In this document: positions 27,348-36,485 of the stretch, one piece after another
Position numbering within the stretch: position 1 is the first letter of the stretch
Layout of the letters: each line of letters opens with the position of its first letter
NCBI GenBank assembly: GCA_930633525.1
Contig: CAKNFP010000001.1
Coordinates: 310,001 to 374,000 of the forward strand
DNA: 64,000 bases
Source: Hyphomicrobiales bacterium
GTDB taxonomy: Bacteria > Pseudomonadota > Alphaproteobacteria > Rhizobiales > Beijerinckiaceae
Direction: 5' to 3'
Notes under the pieces: model-generated
Seen by the model: only the letters and a program-made list of their open reading frames with translations
Told to the model about the DNA's origin: nothing
Databases searched by the model: none
Translations under genes and position numbers: made by a program

Positions 27348-28325
27348 ATGGCTTCGGCGTTGGCAACATCGACGAAACTCGACGATCTGCGGAAGATGAC
27401 CGTAGTGGTCGCCGATACCGGTGACATCGAGGCGGTGCGCCGGCTTAAGCCGCAGGATTGCACGACCAATCCCAGTCTCCTCCTCAAGGCCGTCGAGACG
27501 CCGGCCTATGCCGCGCTGGTTGACGAGGCGCTTGCCTGGGGCGCCAAGCAGAGCTTCCGCGGAGAGGCCCTCGCCGATGCGGTCTGCGATCGCCTGGCCG
27601 TGAATTTTGGCGCCGAGCTGGCCGGTATCGTGCCGGGGCGCGTGTCGACCGAAGTCGATGCGGACCTCTCTTTCGACAAGGAAGCGACGATCGCCAAGGC
27701 GCATGCGCTGATCGCCGCCTATAAGGAGCGCGGTATCGGCCGCGAGCGCATCCTCATCAAGGTCGCTGCGACCTGGGAAGGCATTCGCGCGGCCGAGCAG
27801 CTGCAGCGTGAGGGCATCGACTGCAACCTGACGCTCTTGTTCTCATTGACGCAGGCCGTTGCCTGCGCCGATGCCGGCGTGTTCCTGATCTCACCCTTCG
27901 TCGGCCGTATCCTGGACTGGCATGTGAAGGCTGGCGGCGGTCCCTACACGGGCGAGACAGATCCCGGCGTCGTTTCCGTGCGCAATATCTATAACTACTA
28001 CAAGGCCCACGACATCAAGACGGTGGTCATGGGCGCCTCTTTCCGCAATACGGGCGAGATCGAGGCGCTCGCTGGCTGTGACCGCCTGACCATCGGTCCG
28101 GCGCTCCTCGATCAGCTTGCCGCTGAGCCGGGGCCGCTGCCCCGCAAGCTCGATGCGGCTCATGTCACGGAGACGCCGGCCCGCATCGAACTCGACGAGA
28201 AGGCATTCCGCTTCCGGTTCAACGAAGATGCGATGGCGACCGAAAAGCTCGCCGAAGGCATCCGCGCCTTCGTCAAGGATCTCAGGTCCCTGCGGGCGCT
28301 CGTCGCCAAACGTCTCGATGCCTGA
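27348..28325 (+). CDS. tal: Transaldolase
   Basis: This 325-residue class I aldolase-type enzyme of the pentose phosphate pathway exchanges dihydroxyacetone units between sugar phosphates. It shows the signatures [13 protein letters not shown] and [13 protein letters not shown] with the Schiff-base lysine. [20 protein letters not shown] and [11 protein letters not shown] follow. The length is that of the TalB type (E. coli 317). GGGAG lies seven bases before the ATG. The upstream 200 bases must also hold a promoter for the divergent membrane protein. Confidence 0.96.
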   Translation: MASALATSTKLDDLRKMTVVVADTGDIEAVRRLKPQDCTTNPSLLLKAVETPAYAALVDEALAWGAKQSFRGEALADAVCDRLAVNFGAELAGIVPGRVSTEVDADLSFDKEATIAKAHALIAAYKERGIGRERILIKVAATWEGIRAAEQLQREGIDCNLTLLFSLTQAVACADAGVFLISPFVGRILDWHVKAGGGPYTGETDPGVVSVRNIYNYYKAHDIKTVVMGASFRNTGEIEALAGCDRLTIGPALLDQLAAEPGPLPRKLDAAHVTETPARIELDEKAFRFRFNEDAMATEKLAEGIRAFVKDLRSLRALVAKRLDA

Positions 28326-28334
28326 TGTGACACG

Positions 28335-28365
28335 CGCGGTGCGCCAAGTGCGATTTTGCACCGCG
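28335..28365 (+). terminator. Hairpin after transaldolase gene
   Basis: CGCGGTGC pairs with GCACCGCG, starting ten bases past the stop. The loop is long (about 15 bases) and no T-run follows, so this is a moderate candidate. Confidence 0.4.
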
Positions 28366-28435
28366 TGGTTGCGTAGGACATCATAATGTTTTGAGATTGG
28401 GGTTTTTGAAGCCCCGTCGGTACGTATCGGTCGCG

Positions 28436-28467
28436 CCGCCCGCATTCAGCGGGCGGTCTTCGTTTGG
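28436..28467 (+). terminator. GC-rich hairpin with T-rich tail
   Basis: CCGCCCGC, loop ATTCA, GCGGGCGG, then TCTTCGTTT form a typical intrinsic terminator shape. It lies about 110 bases after tal and 60-90 bases before the drug exporter, so it may end tal transcription or attenuate the exporter leader. Confidence 0.6.
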
Positions 28468-28528
28468 ACGTCCGCGCGCCAAACTCAGCAACGCCCAGCC
28501 AAGTTCCTGCCTTTCCGGATTGCGTGTC

Positions 28529-29782
28529 ATGCCTTCAACAGTGTCGCCCGCCGGCGCGCCGCGTCCGAAGTTTCTCGGCCACGCGATCATCCTCGGGCTC
28601 TTGTCCGCGATCGGTCCGTTTGCGATCGACATGTATCTGCCGGCCCTGCCCGCCATCGGCGAAAACCTGCGCGCCGACAGCAACACGGTCCAGCTCAGCA
28701 TCATGGCCTTCTTCGTGGCGCTGGGGTTCGGGCAGCTGTTCTACGGCCCGGTGTCGGACATGGTGGGGCGCAAGCCGCCGCTCTATTTCGGCATCACGGT
28801 CTTTGCCATCGGCAGCGTCGGCTGCGCGCTCGCGCCCGATATCGTCTCGCTCATTGCCTTCCGCTTCGTGCAGGGCATCGGCGCCTGCGCCTGCTCGGCT
28901 ATCCCCCGCGCCATCGTGCGCGACCTGCATCGTGGTCCCGATGCAGCGAAGCTGATGTCGCTCCTGATGCTCGTGTTCAGCGTCTCGCCGATCCTGGCAC
29001 CGCTCTTCGGCAGCATCGTCATCAGCATCGCCGGTTGGCGAGCCGTGTTCTGGATCGTCGCTGTCATCGCCGTCCTAGGGCTCCTTCTCACCGGCACGAG
29101 GCTCACGGAGACACGGCCAGCGGCCCATCGCGTTGAAAGCAGCGTCGGTGGTGCTTTCCGGGCCTATGGCACGCTTCTGAAGGACCGGCATTTCCTGGGG
29201 CTCGTCTTCATCGGCGCCTTCGGCATGTCGGGCTTCTTCGTTTTTCTGGCGAATTCATCATTTGTGCTCATCGAGCACTATGGGCTCTCGCCGACGCTCT
29301 ACAGCTTCGCCTTTTCGATCAACGCCGTGTCCTTCATCGGCGTCTCGCAGTTCACGAGCATGTTGGGCCGCCGCTACGGATTGCGCAACATCGTGCGGCC
29401 CGCCGTCACAATTTATGCTGTGCTGATGGTCTTGCTGTTTGTGCTGTTCGCACTGGGCTTCGACCATCTGGCGATCATGGTGGTGCTGCTGTTCATTGCC
29501 AATGGCGCGCTCGGCCTCGTCATCCCCACCTCTGCCGTCCTGGCATTGGAGGATCATGGCGCTCTCGCCGGCACGGCTTCCGCGCTCATGGGCACGTTGC
29601 AGTTCGCCACGGGCTCGGTGGTGATTGCCTTGGTCGGGCTATTCGTCGATGGCTCGGCTCTCCCGATGATCGGGGGCATGGCCGCCTGCGCCTTGGCCAG
29701 CCTCACCTTCGCCTTTGTCACGCTGCGCCATGCATCCCGGAGCGGCACAGCCAATGCCGCGATGAAAGCCCCCGCGGAATAA
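28529..29782 (+). CDS. Bcr/CflA family multidrug efflux MFS transporter
   Basis: This 417-residue protein has 12 predicted membrane helices. The N-terminus has the Bcr/CflA pattern GPFAIDMYLPALPAIG. It is followed by the MFS loop GPVSDMVGRKPPLYFG and the motif QGIGACACSAIPRAIVRDL, matching the drug-efflux group in which an Arg-Asp pair ends helix 5. It probably exports drugs or metabolites by proton antiport. The start was placed at the ATG before the first helix. Longer frames add 46 residues without family match and cross a terminator-like hairpin. Confidence 0.85.
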   Translation: MPSTVSPAGAPRPKFLGHAIILGLLSAIGPFAIDMYLPALPAIGENLRADSNTVQLSIMAFFVALGFGQLFYGPVSDMVGRKPPLYFGITVFAIGSVGCALAPDIVSLIAFRFVQGIGACACSAIPRAIVRDLHRGPDAAKLMSLLMLVFSVSPILAPLFGSIVISIAGWRAVFWIVAVIAVLGLLLTGTRLTETRPAAHRVESSVGGAFRAYGTLLKDRHFLGLVFIGAFGMSGFFVFLANSSFVLIEHYGLSPTLYSFAFSINAVSFIGVSQFTSMLGRRYGLRNIVRPAVTIYAVLMVLLFVLFALGFDHLAIMVVLLFIANGALGLVIPTSAVLALEDHGALAGTASALMGTLQFATGSVVIALVGLFVDGSALPMIGGMAACALASLTFAFVTLRHASRSGTANAAMKAPAE

Positions 29783-29792
29783 GCGCGGGGGC
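29768..29792. terminator. Hairpin spanning the exporter stop codon
   Basis: GCCCCCGC and GCGGGGGC flank the stop codon and form an eight-base-pair GC stem. It lies between the convergent ends of the exporter and the TPP enzyme gene. Confidence 0.55.
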
Positions 29793-29802
29793 CCCGGTTG
29801 GC

Positions 29803-31485
29803 TTAAGGGGCCGATGCTTGCGCCTTCTCGCGGATCGCCGTCAGCGTGGTTGTCGGCGTGATGACTTCCGGATCGAGGATGAGATGCAGGATCGCCGGCT
29901 TGCCTGAAGCCATGGCGCGGCTGAGTGCCGGAGCGAACTGCTCCGTCGTTTCCACCCGCTCGCCATAGCCGCCATAGGCGACGGCAAGGGCCGCGAAATC
30001 CGGGCTCTTCATCGAGGTGGCAGAGACGCGGCCGGGATATTCGCGCTCCTGATGCATGCGGATGGTGCCGTAGATCGCATTGTCGATGACGAGCACGATG
30101 ATCGGCAGGTCATATTGCACGGCGGTGGTGAATTCCTGGCCATGCATCAGGAAGCAGCCATCGCCCGCGAAGGACACGACGGTGCGCTCGGGATGGAGCT
30201 TCTTCACGCCCACCGCCGCCGGCAGGCCGTAGCCCATGGAGCCAGAGGTTGGCGCCGCCTGGGTGCCGTAGCGGCGGAAGCGGTGGAAGCGGTGCAGCCA
30301 GGTGGCGTAGTTGCCCGCGCCGTTGGTCATGATGGCATCGTCCGGCAGGACTTCCGCAAGATGCTGCATGATGGCGCCCATCTGCAAGGGGCCGACCGTC
30401 TTCACCCCAGTCGGGTCGCTCCAGGCGAGATAGTCCGCATGGGCTTGCGCTGTCCCGGCCGCCCAGGGCAGTTCCTTCGGCGGGGCGATGGCGTCGAGCG
30501 CCGCCGCGAATGCCGTCGGCGAGGCGTTGATGGCCAGCGCCGGCGCATAGACGCGGCCGAGCTCGCCCGCATCCGGATGAACGTGGACAAGTTCCGTGCC
30601 CGGGCCCGGAATGCCGAACAGGGTATAGCTCTGGCTCGGCACTTCCGAGAGGCGGCCGCCCACCATCAGCACGAGATCGGCGCTCTTGATGCGGGCGAGA
30701 AGCTTCGGATTGACGCCGAGGCCGAGATCGCCGGCATAGGACGCATGATCTGCCGGGAACAGCATCTGGCGCCGGAAGGAGCAGGCGACCGGCATGTTGA
30801 ACCGCTCGGCGAAGCGGGTGAAGCTTGCGACGGCTTCCTCCGACCAGCGGCTGCCCCCGACGATCGCGATGGGATTCCGCGCCGCCGACAGGCGCTTCTG
30901 GAGATCGGCCATCTGGGCCGGGGCAGGATGTGTCTCCACCGCCTCCACATAGGGCGCGTCGGCAACCTCGGCGATGGTCGTCAGCATGTTCTCGGGCAGG
31001 GCGATGACCACCGGGCCCGGCCGGCCGGACATCGCCACATGGAAGGCGCGTGAGATAATTTCCGGGATACGATCGGCGTCGTCGATCTCGGTCGCCCATT
31101 TGGCGATGGGGCCGAAAGCCGCACGGTAATCGACCTCCTGGAAGGCCTCGCGCTCCCGCATGCCGGTCTCGATCTGGCCGACGAACAGGATCATCGGCGT
31201 CGAATCCTGCTTGGCGATGTGGATGCCTGCCGAGGCGTTCGTGGCGCCGGGACCGCGTGTCACGAAGCAGATGCCCGGCCGGCCGGTGAGCTTGCCCTGC
31301 GCTTCCGCCATCATGGCGGCGCCGCCTTCCTGCCGGCACACCGTGACAGGGATCGCGGCGTCATGCAGCGCGTCGAGCACCGCGAGATAGCTCTCGCCGG
31401 GCACGCAGAAGATATGCTCGACACCCTGCTTCACGAGCTGGTCGACGAGGATCTGCCCGCCGGTCCGTGGCTTCAAAGTGGTCAT
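29803..31485 (-). CDS. TPP-dependent enzyme, acetolactate-synthase-like
   Basis: This 560-residue enzyme has the three-domain TPP fold. The N-terminal domain has the activating glutamate in CRQEGGAAMMAEA and the loop FVTRGPGATNA. The C-terminal cofactor motif is GDGCFLMHGQEF followed by VIDNAIYGTI, the GDG-N pattern. It differs from true acetolactate synthase in lacking a partner small subunit and in the surrounding residues, so the substrate is not clear. It overlaps the CoA-transferase gene by four bases (ATGA), which implies a joint function in the lysine/glutarate cluster. A 2-oxo-acid decarboxylase acting on 2-oxoadipate is one hypothesis; a carboligase or an unrelated role is possible. 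Confidence 0.75.
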   Translation of the reverse strand: MTTLKPRTGGQILVDQLVKQGVEHIFCVPGESYLAVLDALHDAAIPVTVCRQEGGAAMMAEAQGKLTGRPGICFVTRGPGATNASAGIHIAKQDSTPMILFVGQIETGMREREAFQEVDYRAAFGPIAKWATEIDDADRIPEIISRAFHVAMSGRPGPVVIALPENMLTTIAEVADAPYVEAVETHPAPAQMADLQKRLSAARNPIAIVGGSRWSEEAVASFTRFAERFNMPVACSFRRQMLFPADHASYAGDLGLGVNPKLLARIKSADLVLMVGGRLSEVPSQSYTLFGIPGPGTELVHVHPDAGELGRVYAPALAINASPTAFAAALDAIAPPKELPWAAGTAQAHADYLAWSDPTGVKTVGPLQMGAIMQHLAEVLPDDAIMTNGAGNYATWLHRFHRFRRYGTQAAPTSGSMGYGLPAAVGVKKLHPERTVVSFAGDGCFLMHGQEFTTAVQYDLPIIVLVIDNAIYGTIRMHQEREYPGRVSATSMKSPDFAALAVAYGGYGERVETTEQFAPALSRAMASGKPAILHLILDPEVITPTTTLTAIREKAQASAP

Positions 31486-32693
31486 GATTGGCCCCCCCAG
31501 TTCGGATCACGCAGGATCTCTTCGGTTTGCTCACCCACGGCAGGCGATGAACGGCGCGCCACCTGCGGCACACCATCGATGACAATCGGGGAGCGTACCG
31601 AGGGAATGCTGCCGCCGGCCGCCGCCGGGTTGGGCAGATCGACCTTCAGGCCGCGCGCCAGTACTTGCGGATCGGCGAAAACATCGGCCACCGTGTTGAT
31701 CGGTCCGGCCGGTACGCCTTGTGCTTCAAGACTGCCGAGAAGATCGGCGCGGCTGTGCTGCGCCGTGAGCTGGGCCAGGAGCGGGCAGAGCTGGTCGCGG
31801 TTGGCCACACGCGCCTTGTTGGTCGCATAGGCTTCCGCGTCAGCCAGCGCTGGGGCTCCGAGCACGGTGACGAATCGCCGGAACTGCCCGTCATTGCCGA
31901 CGGCGACGATGACGTGGCCATCCGAGACCGGGAAGACCTGATAAGGCACGATATTCGGATGGGCGTTGCCAAGGCGCTTTGGCGACACGCCGGAGACCAG
32001 GAAGTTCAACGACTGGTTGGCGAGCACGCTGACCTGCGTGTCGAGCAGCGCCATGTCCACCATGCCGCCGAGGCCCGTCGCGTCGCGGCGGCGCAGCGCG
32101 GCCATGATGCCGACGGTGGCATAGAGCCCGGTGAAGATATCCACATAGGCAACGCCGATCTTCATGGGTTCGCCGTCGGGCTCGCCCGTCAGATCCATGC
32201 TGCCGCCCATGCCCTGGATCAGGTAGTCATAGCCGGCGCGGGCGGCATAGGGACCGTCCTGGCCGAATCCGGTGACCGAGCAATAGATGAGCCGCGGATT
32301 GACAGCCTTCAGGCTCTCGTAGTCGAGGCCATATTTCTTGAGGCCGCCGACCTTGAAGTTCTCGATGAGCACATCGGCTTCCGCCGCGAGCCTGCGGATG
32401 AGCGCCTGGCCCTCCGGGCTCTCGAAATCAGCCGTGATGGAGCGCTTGCCGCGATTGGTGGCATGGAAATAGGCGGCCGAGAGGTCGCCGTCGCCATCCG
32501 CCTTGGCTACGAAAGGCGGCCCCCAGCTGCGCGTGTCGTCGCCGGCGCCCGGCCGCTCGACCTTGACGACATCGGCGCCGAGATCGGCCAGGAGCTGGCC
32601 CGACCACGGCCCGGCCAGGATCCGCGCGAGTTCGAGCACCTTGAGGCCGTGGAGAGGTTGAATTCCGCCGGTCTTGTCGTCAGTCGTACTCAT
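31482..32693 (-). CDS. CaiB/BaiF (class III) CoA-transferase
   Basis: This 403-residue class III CoA-transferase has the N-terminal pattern LKVLELARILAGPWSGQLLADLGADVVKVE. It also has FHATNRGKRSITADF and the predicted catalytic-Asp region SMDLTGEPDGEPMKIGVAYVD. Its setting next to glutaryl-CoA dehydrogenase suggests succinyl-CoA:glutarate CoA-transferase activity, as for the mammalian C7orf10 (SUGCT) type, but this is inference from context. It is coupled to the TPP enzyme by an ATGA overlap. A palindrome-bearing insert of about 740 bases separates it from gcdH. The ATG chosen follows GAGAAACA; an upstream extension would run into a repeat element. Confidence 0.85.
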   Translation of the reverse strand: MSTTDDKTGGIQPLHGLKVLELARILAGPWSGQLLADLGADVVKVERPGAGDDTRSWGPPFVAKADGDGDLSAAYFHATNRGKRSITADFESPEGQALIRRLAAEADVLIENFKVGGLKKYGLDYESLKAVNPRLIYCSVTGFGQDGPYAARAGYDYLIQGMGGSMDLTGEPDGEPMKIGVAYVDIFTGLYATVGIMAALRRRDATGLGGMVDMALLDTQVSVLANQSLNFLVSGVSPKRLGNAHPNIVPYQVFPVSDGHVIVAVGNDGQFRRFVTVLGAPALADAEAYATNKARVANRDQLCPLLAQLTAQHSRADLLGSLEAQGVPAGPINTVADVFADPQVLARGLKVDLPNPAAAGGSIPSVRSPIVIDGVPQVARRSSPAVGEQTEEILRDPNWGGQS

Positions 32694-32735
32694 TGTTTCT
32701 CTTTCGAGCCCTGCGATGTGGCCGGCGGCGGGGAA

Positions 32736-32790
32736 CCCCACCCGACCCGGCGCTGCGCGCCGGGCCACCCTCCCCTATAGGGGAGGGATC
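32736..32790 (+). repeat. Palindromic element, family 2, copy F
   Basis: The element begins CCCCACCCG, has hairpin CCCGGCGC/GCGCCGGG, then hairpin CCCTCCCC/GGGGAGGG, and ends GGATC. Copy H at 33.3 kb is nearly identical and in the same direction; copies G and I are inverted. Confidence 0.88.
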
Positions 32791-32796
32791 GGCGCT

Positions 32797-33348
32797 TTAT
32801 TCTCTAGCCTTGCGAATGGCATCCGTTTCATCACAAACGGTGCAGCTTGATGATCCCTCCCCCTTGGGGGAGGGTGGCGGCGAAGCCGACGGGTGGGGTC
32901 CACCCGCAGTCAAGGCCGAAAAGATCGTATCGAGGACAGCCCGTTTGTCGCGATCGACATCGTTATTGGTGAAACGCAACACGTGGAAACCGAGGGCTGC
33001 GAGTTTGGAGTCACGGATCCGATCGGCTGTATGATCGTCGAAACCATGCTGGATACCATCGATCTCGACGACAAGGCTGCGCTTGAGACAGGCGAAGTCG
33101 ACGACGTAGCGATCGATGGCGACCTGCCGGCGGAAATGAAAGCCCGCCGGCACGATCTCCTCACGCAGCCAGTTCCAGACCTTGACCTCCTGCGGGGTCA
33201 TCTGCTGGCGCAGCTTGCGTGGAAGGGCTGTGGAGAGACGCGAACGACTTTGGCGGCGGGGGACCCCACCCGACCCGGCGCTGCGCGCCGGGCCACCCTC
33301 CCCTTCAGGGGAGGGATCAAGGGTGCCTCGCTCGTCAGCTGCGCTCAT
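32797..33348 (-). CDS. DUF559 family endonuclease-fold protein, ends built from repeats
   Basis: The open frame is 183 residues. The DUF559 core runs from about residue 36 to 150: PRKLRQQMTPQEVKVWNWLR, then FHFRRQVAIDRYVVDFACL and the presumed metal-site strand LVVEIDGIQHGFDD. A FHVLRFTNND strand follows. This resembles the 117-residue DUF559 protein at 16.4 kb, but the two are clearly diverged. About 35 N-terminal residues are translated from palindromic copy H, and about 35 C-terminal residues (GGPHPSASPPPSP onward) from copy G and its flank. The true start is uncertain because the annotated ATG lies beyond copy H. The gene interrupts an operon of lysine/glutarate catabolism. Confidence 0.78.
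   Translation of the reverse strand: MSAADERGTLDPSPEGEGGPARSAGSGGVPRRQSRSRLSTALPRKLRQQMTPQEVKVWNWLREEIVPAGFHFRRQVAIDRYVVDFACLKRSLVVEIDGIQHGFDDHTADRIRDSKLAALGFHVLRFTNNDVDRDKRAVLDTIFSALTAGGPHPSASPPPSPKGEGSSSCTVCDETDAIRKARE
32852..32898 (-). repeat. Palindromic element, family 2, copy G (inverted)
   Basis: On the minus strand it reads CCCCACCCG, a short hairpin CGGC/GCCG, then CCCTCCCCC and GGGGGAGGGATC. It lies inside the 3' end of the DUF559 frame and faces copy H on the other side. Confidence 0.85.
33264..33318 (+). repeat. Palindromic element, family 2, copy H
   Basis: It is almost identical to copy F (only the loop between CCCTCCCC and GGGGAGGG differs, TTCA instead of TATA). It lies inside the 5' part of the DUF559 frame and forms, with copy G, inverted repeats around the nuclease core. 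Confidence 0.88.
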
Positions 33349-33377
33349 CGCATCGCCGTGCCCAGCCTAGCTCGGAT

Positions 33378-33424
33378 GATCCCTCCCCCTTGGGGGAGGG
33401 TGGCGGCGTAGCCGCCGGGTGGGG
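33378..33424 (-). repeat. Palindromic element, family 2, copy I (inverted)
   Basis: It is almost identical to copy G and in the same direction, ending 11 bases before the gcdH stop codon. The order along the region is F(+), G(-), nuclease core, H(+), I(-). Confidence 0.86.
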
Positions 33425-33435
33425 TCCGAAGGTGC

Positions 33436-34626
33436 TCAGAAGAACGCCTGGATACCCGTCTGGGCGCGCCCGAGGATGAGGGCGTGCACGTCGTGGGTGC
33501 CCTCATAGGTGTTGACCGTCTCCAGGTTCTGCGCGTGGCGCATCACGTGGAATTCTTCCTGGATGCCGTTGCCGCCGTGCATGTCACGGGCGACGCGGGC
33601 GATGTCGAGCGCCTTGCCGCAGTTGTTGCGCTTGACGAGGGAGATCATCTCCGGCGCCATGCGGCCCTCGTCGAACAGGCGGCCGACGCGCAGCGAGCCC
33701 TGCAGGCCGAGGGCGATTTCGGTCTGCATGTCGGCGAGTTTCTTCTGGACGAGCTGGGTGGCGGCCAGCGGCCGGCCGAACTGCTTGCGGTCCAGTGTGT
33801 ACTGGCGGGCGCGATGCCAGCAGTCCTCGGCGGCGCCGAGCACACCCCAGGAGATGCCGTAGCGGGCGCGGTTGAGGCAGCCGAACGGCCCCTTCAGGCC
33901 GGAGACGTTCGGCAGAAGCGCGGTTTCCGGAACCTCGACGCCGTCCATGACGATCTCGCCGGTGATGGAGGCGCGCAGTGACAGCTTGCCGCCGATCTTC
34001 GGAGCGCTGAGGCCCTTCAGGCCCTTTTCCAGCACGAAGCCGCGGATCGCGCCGTCATGGGCGGCCGACTTCGCCCAGACCACGAAGACATCGGCGATCG
34101 GCGAGTTGGAAATCCACATCTTTGTGCCGATCAGGCGGTAGCCGCCGTCGATCTTTTCGGCGCGGGTCGTCATGCCGCCCGGATCGGAGCCGGCATCCGG
34201 CTCGGTCAGGCCGAAGCAGCCGACCCACTCGCCCGAGGCGAGCTTGGGCAGGTAGCGCTTGCGCTGCTCCTCGGAGCCATAGGCATAGATCGGGTACATT
34301 ACGAGCGAGGACTGCACGCTCATCATGGAGCGATAGCCGGAATCGACGCGCTCCACCTCGCGGGCCACGAGCCCATAGGACACGTAGGACGCGGCCGCGC
34401 AGCCATATTCCTCCGGTAGGGTCACGCCGAGCAGGCCGAGCTCGCCCATCTCGTTGAAGATCTCGCGGTCGGTCTTCTCATGGGCATAGGCCTCCAGCAC
34501 GCGCGGCTGGAGCTTATCCTGCGCATAGGCATGGGCCGTGTCGCGGATCATCCGCTCGTCGTCGGTCAGCTGGCTCTCGATCAGGAACGGATCGGCCCAG
34601 TCGAAGGAGCCCTTCTTGTCGCTCAT
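33436..34626 (-). CDS. gcdH: Glutaryl-CoA dehydrogenase
   Basis: This 396-residue flavoprotein of the acyl-CoA dehydrogenase family oxidises and decarboxylates glutaryl-CoA to crotonyl-CoA. Signatures seen are [15 protein letters not shown] with the flavin contact, [10 protein letters not shown], and the catalytic base region [16 protein letters not shown]. The N-terminal [20 protein letters not shown] pattern is specific to the GCDH subfamily. It follows the aldehyde dehydrogenase by about 50 bases and precedes the CoA-transferase on the same strand, so all three act on the C6/C5 intermediates of lysine breakdown. Confidence 0.93.
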   Translation of the reverse strand: MSDKKGSFDWADPFLIESQLTDDERMIRDTAHAYAQDKLQPRVLEAYAHEKTDREIFNEMGELGLLGVTLPEEYGCAAASYVSYGLVAREVERVDSGYRSMMSVQSSLVMYPIYAYGSEEQRKRYLPKLASGEWVGCFGLTEPDAGSDPGGMTTRAEKIDGGYRLIGTKMWISNSPIADVFVVWAKSAAHDGAIRGFVLEKGLKGLSAPKIGGKLSLRASITGEIVMDGVEVPETALLPNVSGLKGPFGCLNRARYGISWGVLGAAEDCWHRARQYTLDRKQFGRPLAATQLVQKKLADMQTEIALGLQGSLRVGRLFDEGRMAPEMISLVKRNNCGKALDIARVARDMHGGNGIQEEFHVMRHAQNLETVNTYEGTHDVHALILGRAQTGIQAFF

Positions 34627-34678
34627 TGTAACGCCTCGTCAGATCATGATGGGGTGGGGCGGCGCGGAGCCTGTCGGC

Positions 34679-36208
34679 TCACGCGTCCACGTCGAAGGTC
34701 ACGCCCTGGGCCAGCGGCAAGGTCGCGCCGTAGTTGATGGTGTTGGTCGCACGACGCATATAGGCCTTCCAGGCGTCGGAGCCTGCCTCGCGCCCGCCGC
34801 CCGTTTCCTTCTCGCCGCCGAACGCACCGCCGATTTCCGCGCCCGAGGGGCCGATATTGACATTGGCGATGCCGCAATCGGAGCCCGTGACCGAGACGAA
34901 GCGCTCGGCCTCGCGCAGGTCAAGCGTGAAGATGGAGGACGAAAGCCCCGCGCCGACCGCGTTGTGCTGCTTGAGCGCGTCGTCGAAATCCTTGTAGCGC
35001 ACGACATAGAGGATCGGCGCGAAGGTCTCGTGGAGCATGGGGCCGGCCTGGGCCGGCATCTCGACGAGAGCGGGCGCGGCGTACCAGGCGTCCGCCCCGC
35101 CGATCTCGCGGCGGCCGCCACCATGCACGGTGGCGCCGAGCGCCTTCACTTCGGCAAGCGCCTTGTCCATGCCGTCGAAGGCGGCCTTGTCGATCAGCGG
35201 GCCGACGAGGGTGCCCGTGGTGCGCGGATCGCCGATGGAGACGGTTGCGTAGACCTTGGCGAGGCGCGGCACGAGCGCGTCATAGACGCTGTCGTGGACG
35301 AACAGGCGGCGCAGCGTCGTGCAGCGCTGGCCGGCGGTGCCCATGGCGGCGAAGGCGATGCCGCGCAACGCGAGGTCGAGATCGGCCGTCGGCGCCACGA
35401 TAGCGGCGTTGTTGCCGCCGAGCTCGAGAATGGCGCGCGCGAAGCGTTCCGCGAGCTTCGGACCGACCTTGCGGCCCATGGCCGTGGAGCCCGTGGCGGA
35501 GACGAGGGGGACGCGGGCGTCCTCGACCAGCGCCTCTCCGGCCTCGCGGCCTCCGATGATGACTTCAAGCAAGCCGGCCGGCACCTCGCCGAAGCGCACT
35601 GCTGCCCGGTTGAAGATGGCCTCGACGGCGAGCGCCGTCAGCGGGGTCTTCTCCGAGGGCTTCCAGACCACGGAATCACCGCAGACGAAGGCGAGCGCCG
35701 CGTTCCACGACCAGACGGCGACGGGGAAGTTGAAGGCCGAGATGACGCCGCAGACACCGAGCGGGTGCCATGTCTCCATCATGCGGTGGTCGGGACGCTC
35801 GGTGGCGATCGTCAGACCGTAGAGCTGGCGCGACAGGCCGACGGCGAAATCGCAGATGTCGATCATTTCCTGGACCTCGCCGAGGCCCTCGGAGGTGATC
35901 TTGCCGGCCTCGATGGTGACGAGGCGGCCAAGGTCGGCCTTGGCGGCACGCAGTTCCTCGCCGAGAAGGCGCACCAGTTCGCCGCGACGGGGGGCGGGGA
36001 CAAGGCGCCAAGCCTTGAAGGCTTCGTCGGCGCGGCCGATGGCGGCTGATGTCGCGGCCTTGTCGTCCTCGCGCAGCGTGGCGATTGTCTCGCCCGTGAT
36101 GGGCGAGCGCGCTACGAGCCCGGCGGCGGCGTAGACGCTGTCCGCGACCCCCAGGCGACCAAGGATGGCAAGCACTTCGTCTTTGACCAGGGGGATCGCT
36201 GCGGGCAT
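34679..36208 (-). CDS. amaB: Aldehyde dehydrogenase, AASA/P6C type (ALDH7)
   Basis: This 509-residue NAD-dependent dehydrogenase matches the ALDH7 (antiquitin, AmaB) group, which oxidises 2-aminoadipate semialdehyde (piperideine-6-carboxylate) to 2-aminoadipate. Motifs are MMETWHPLGVCGVISAFNFPVAVWSWN, VWKPSEKTPLTA, the catalytic Glu in LELGGNNA and the catalytic Cys in GTAGQRCTTLRRLFV. The C-terminal NIGPSGAEIGGAFGGEKETGGGREAGSDAWK segment is typical of the group. The start chosen gives MPAAIPLVKDEV; an upstream extension lacks family match. The gene diverges from a LysR regulator, which probably controls the cluster. Confidence 0.9.
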   Translation of the reverse strand: MPAAIPLVKDEVLAILGRLGVADSVYAAAGLVARSPITGETIATLREDDKAATSAAIGRADEAFKAWRLVPAPRRGELVRLLGEELRAAKADLGRLVTIEAGKITSEGLGEVQEMIDICDFAVGLSRQLYGLTIATERPDHRMMETWHPLGVCGVISAFNFPVAVWSWNAALAFVCGDSVVWKPSEKTPLTALAVEAIFNRAAVRFGEVPAGLLEVIIGGREAGEALVEDARVPLVSATGSTAMGRKVGPKLAERFARAILELGGNNAAIVAPTADLDLALRGIAFAAMGTAGQRCTTLRRLFVHDSVYDALVPRLAKVYATVSIGDPRTTGTLVGPLIDKAAFDGMDKALAEVKALGATVHGGGRREIGGADAWYAAPALVEMPAQAGPMLHETFAPILYVVRYKDFDDALKQHNAVGAGLSSSIFTLDLREAERFVSVTGSDCGIANVNIGPSGAEIGGAFGGEKETGGGREAGSDAWKAYMRRATNTINYGATLPLAQGVTFDVDA

Positions 36209-36352
36209 CGTTGGTCCAATCTCATGTTTTCTACGCGCATAGCGGCGCCTTGGGGCCAAGGCACCGTGACGGTTGCGCAATCACTCCATCATGGCTGGCC
36301 TGGAAGATCGCCAGCAGCTTGCACGAAACTACAAGCTATCTCCCCGCGAAGA

Positions 36353-36371
36353 GCGGCCGTAAAACGGCCGC
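36353..36371. promoter_or_regulatory. Palindrome in divergent amaB-lysR spacer
   Basis: GCGGCCGT, AAA, ACGGCCGC form an eight-base-pair perfect inverted repeat in the 277-base spacer between the dehydrogenase and the LysR gene. It may be an operator or an early hairpin in the leftward transcript. Confidence 0.35.
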
Positions 36372-36485
36372 GCCTCCTGCCATCCTTGCGTGGACAATGA
36401 CGATCTGCGGCTTGGCTTTCAACCGATATGTTCTCACCAAGTCATGAACGCTTGGAATGATCTCGATCCGTTGTAATGTCCCGCG

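Noticed and set aside
29803..31485. Acetolactate synthase large subunit (ilvB/ilvI)
   Set aside because: No regulatory small subunit is adjacent and the gene is coupled to a CoA-transferase, so a biosynthetic call is not justified.
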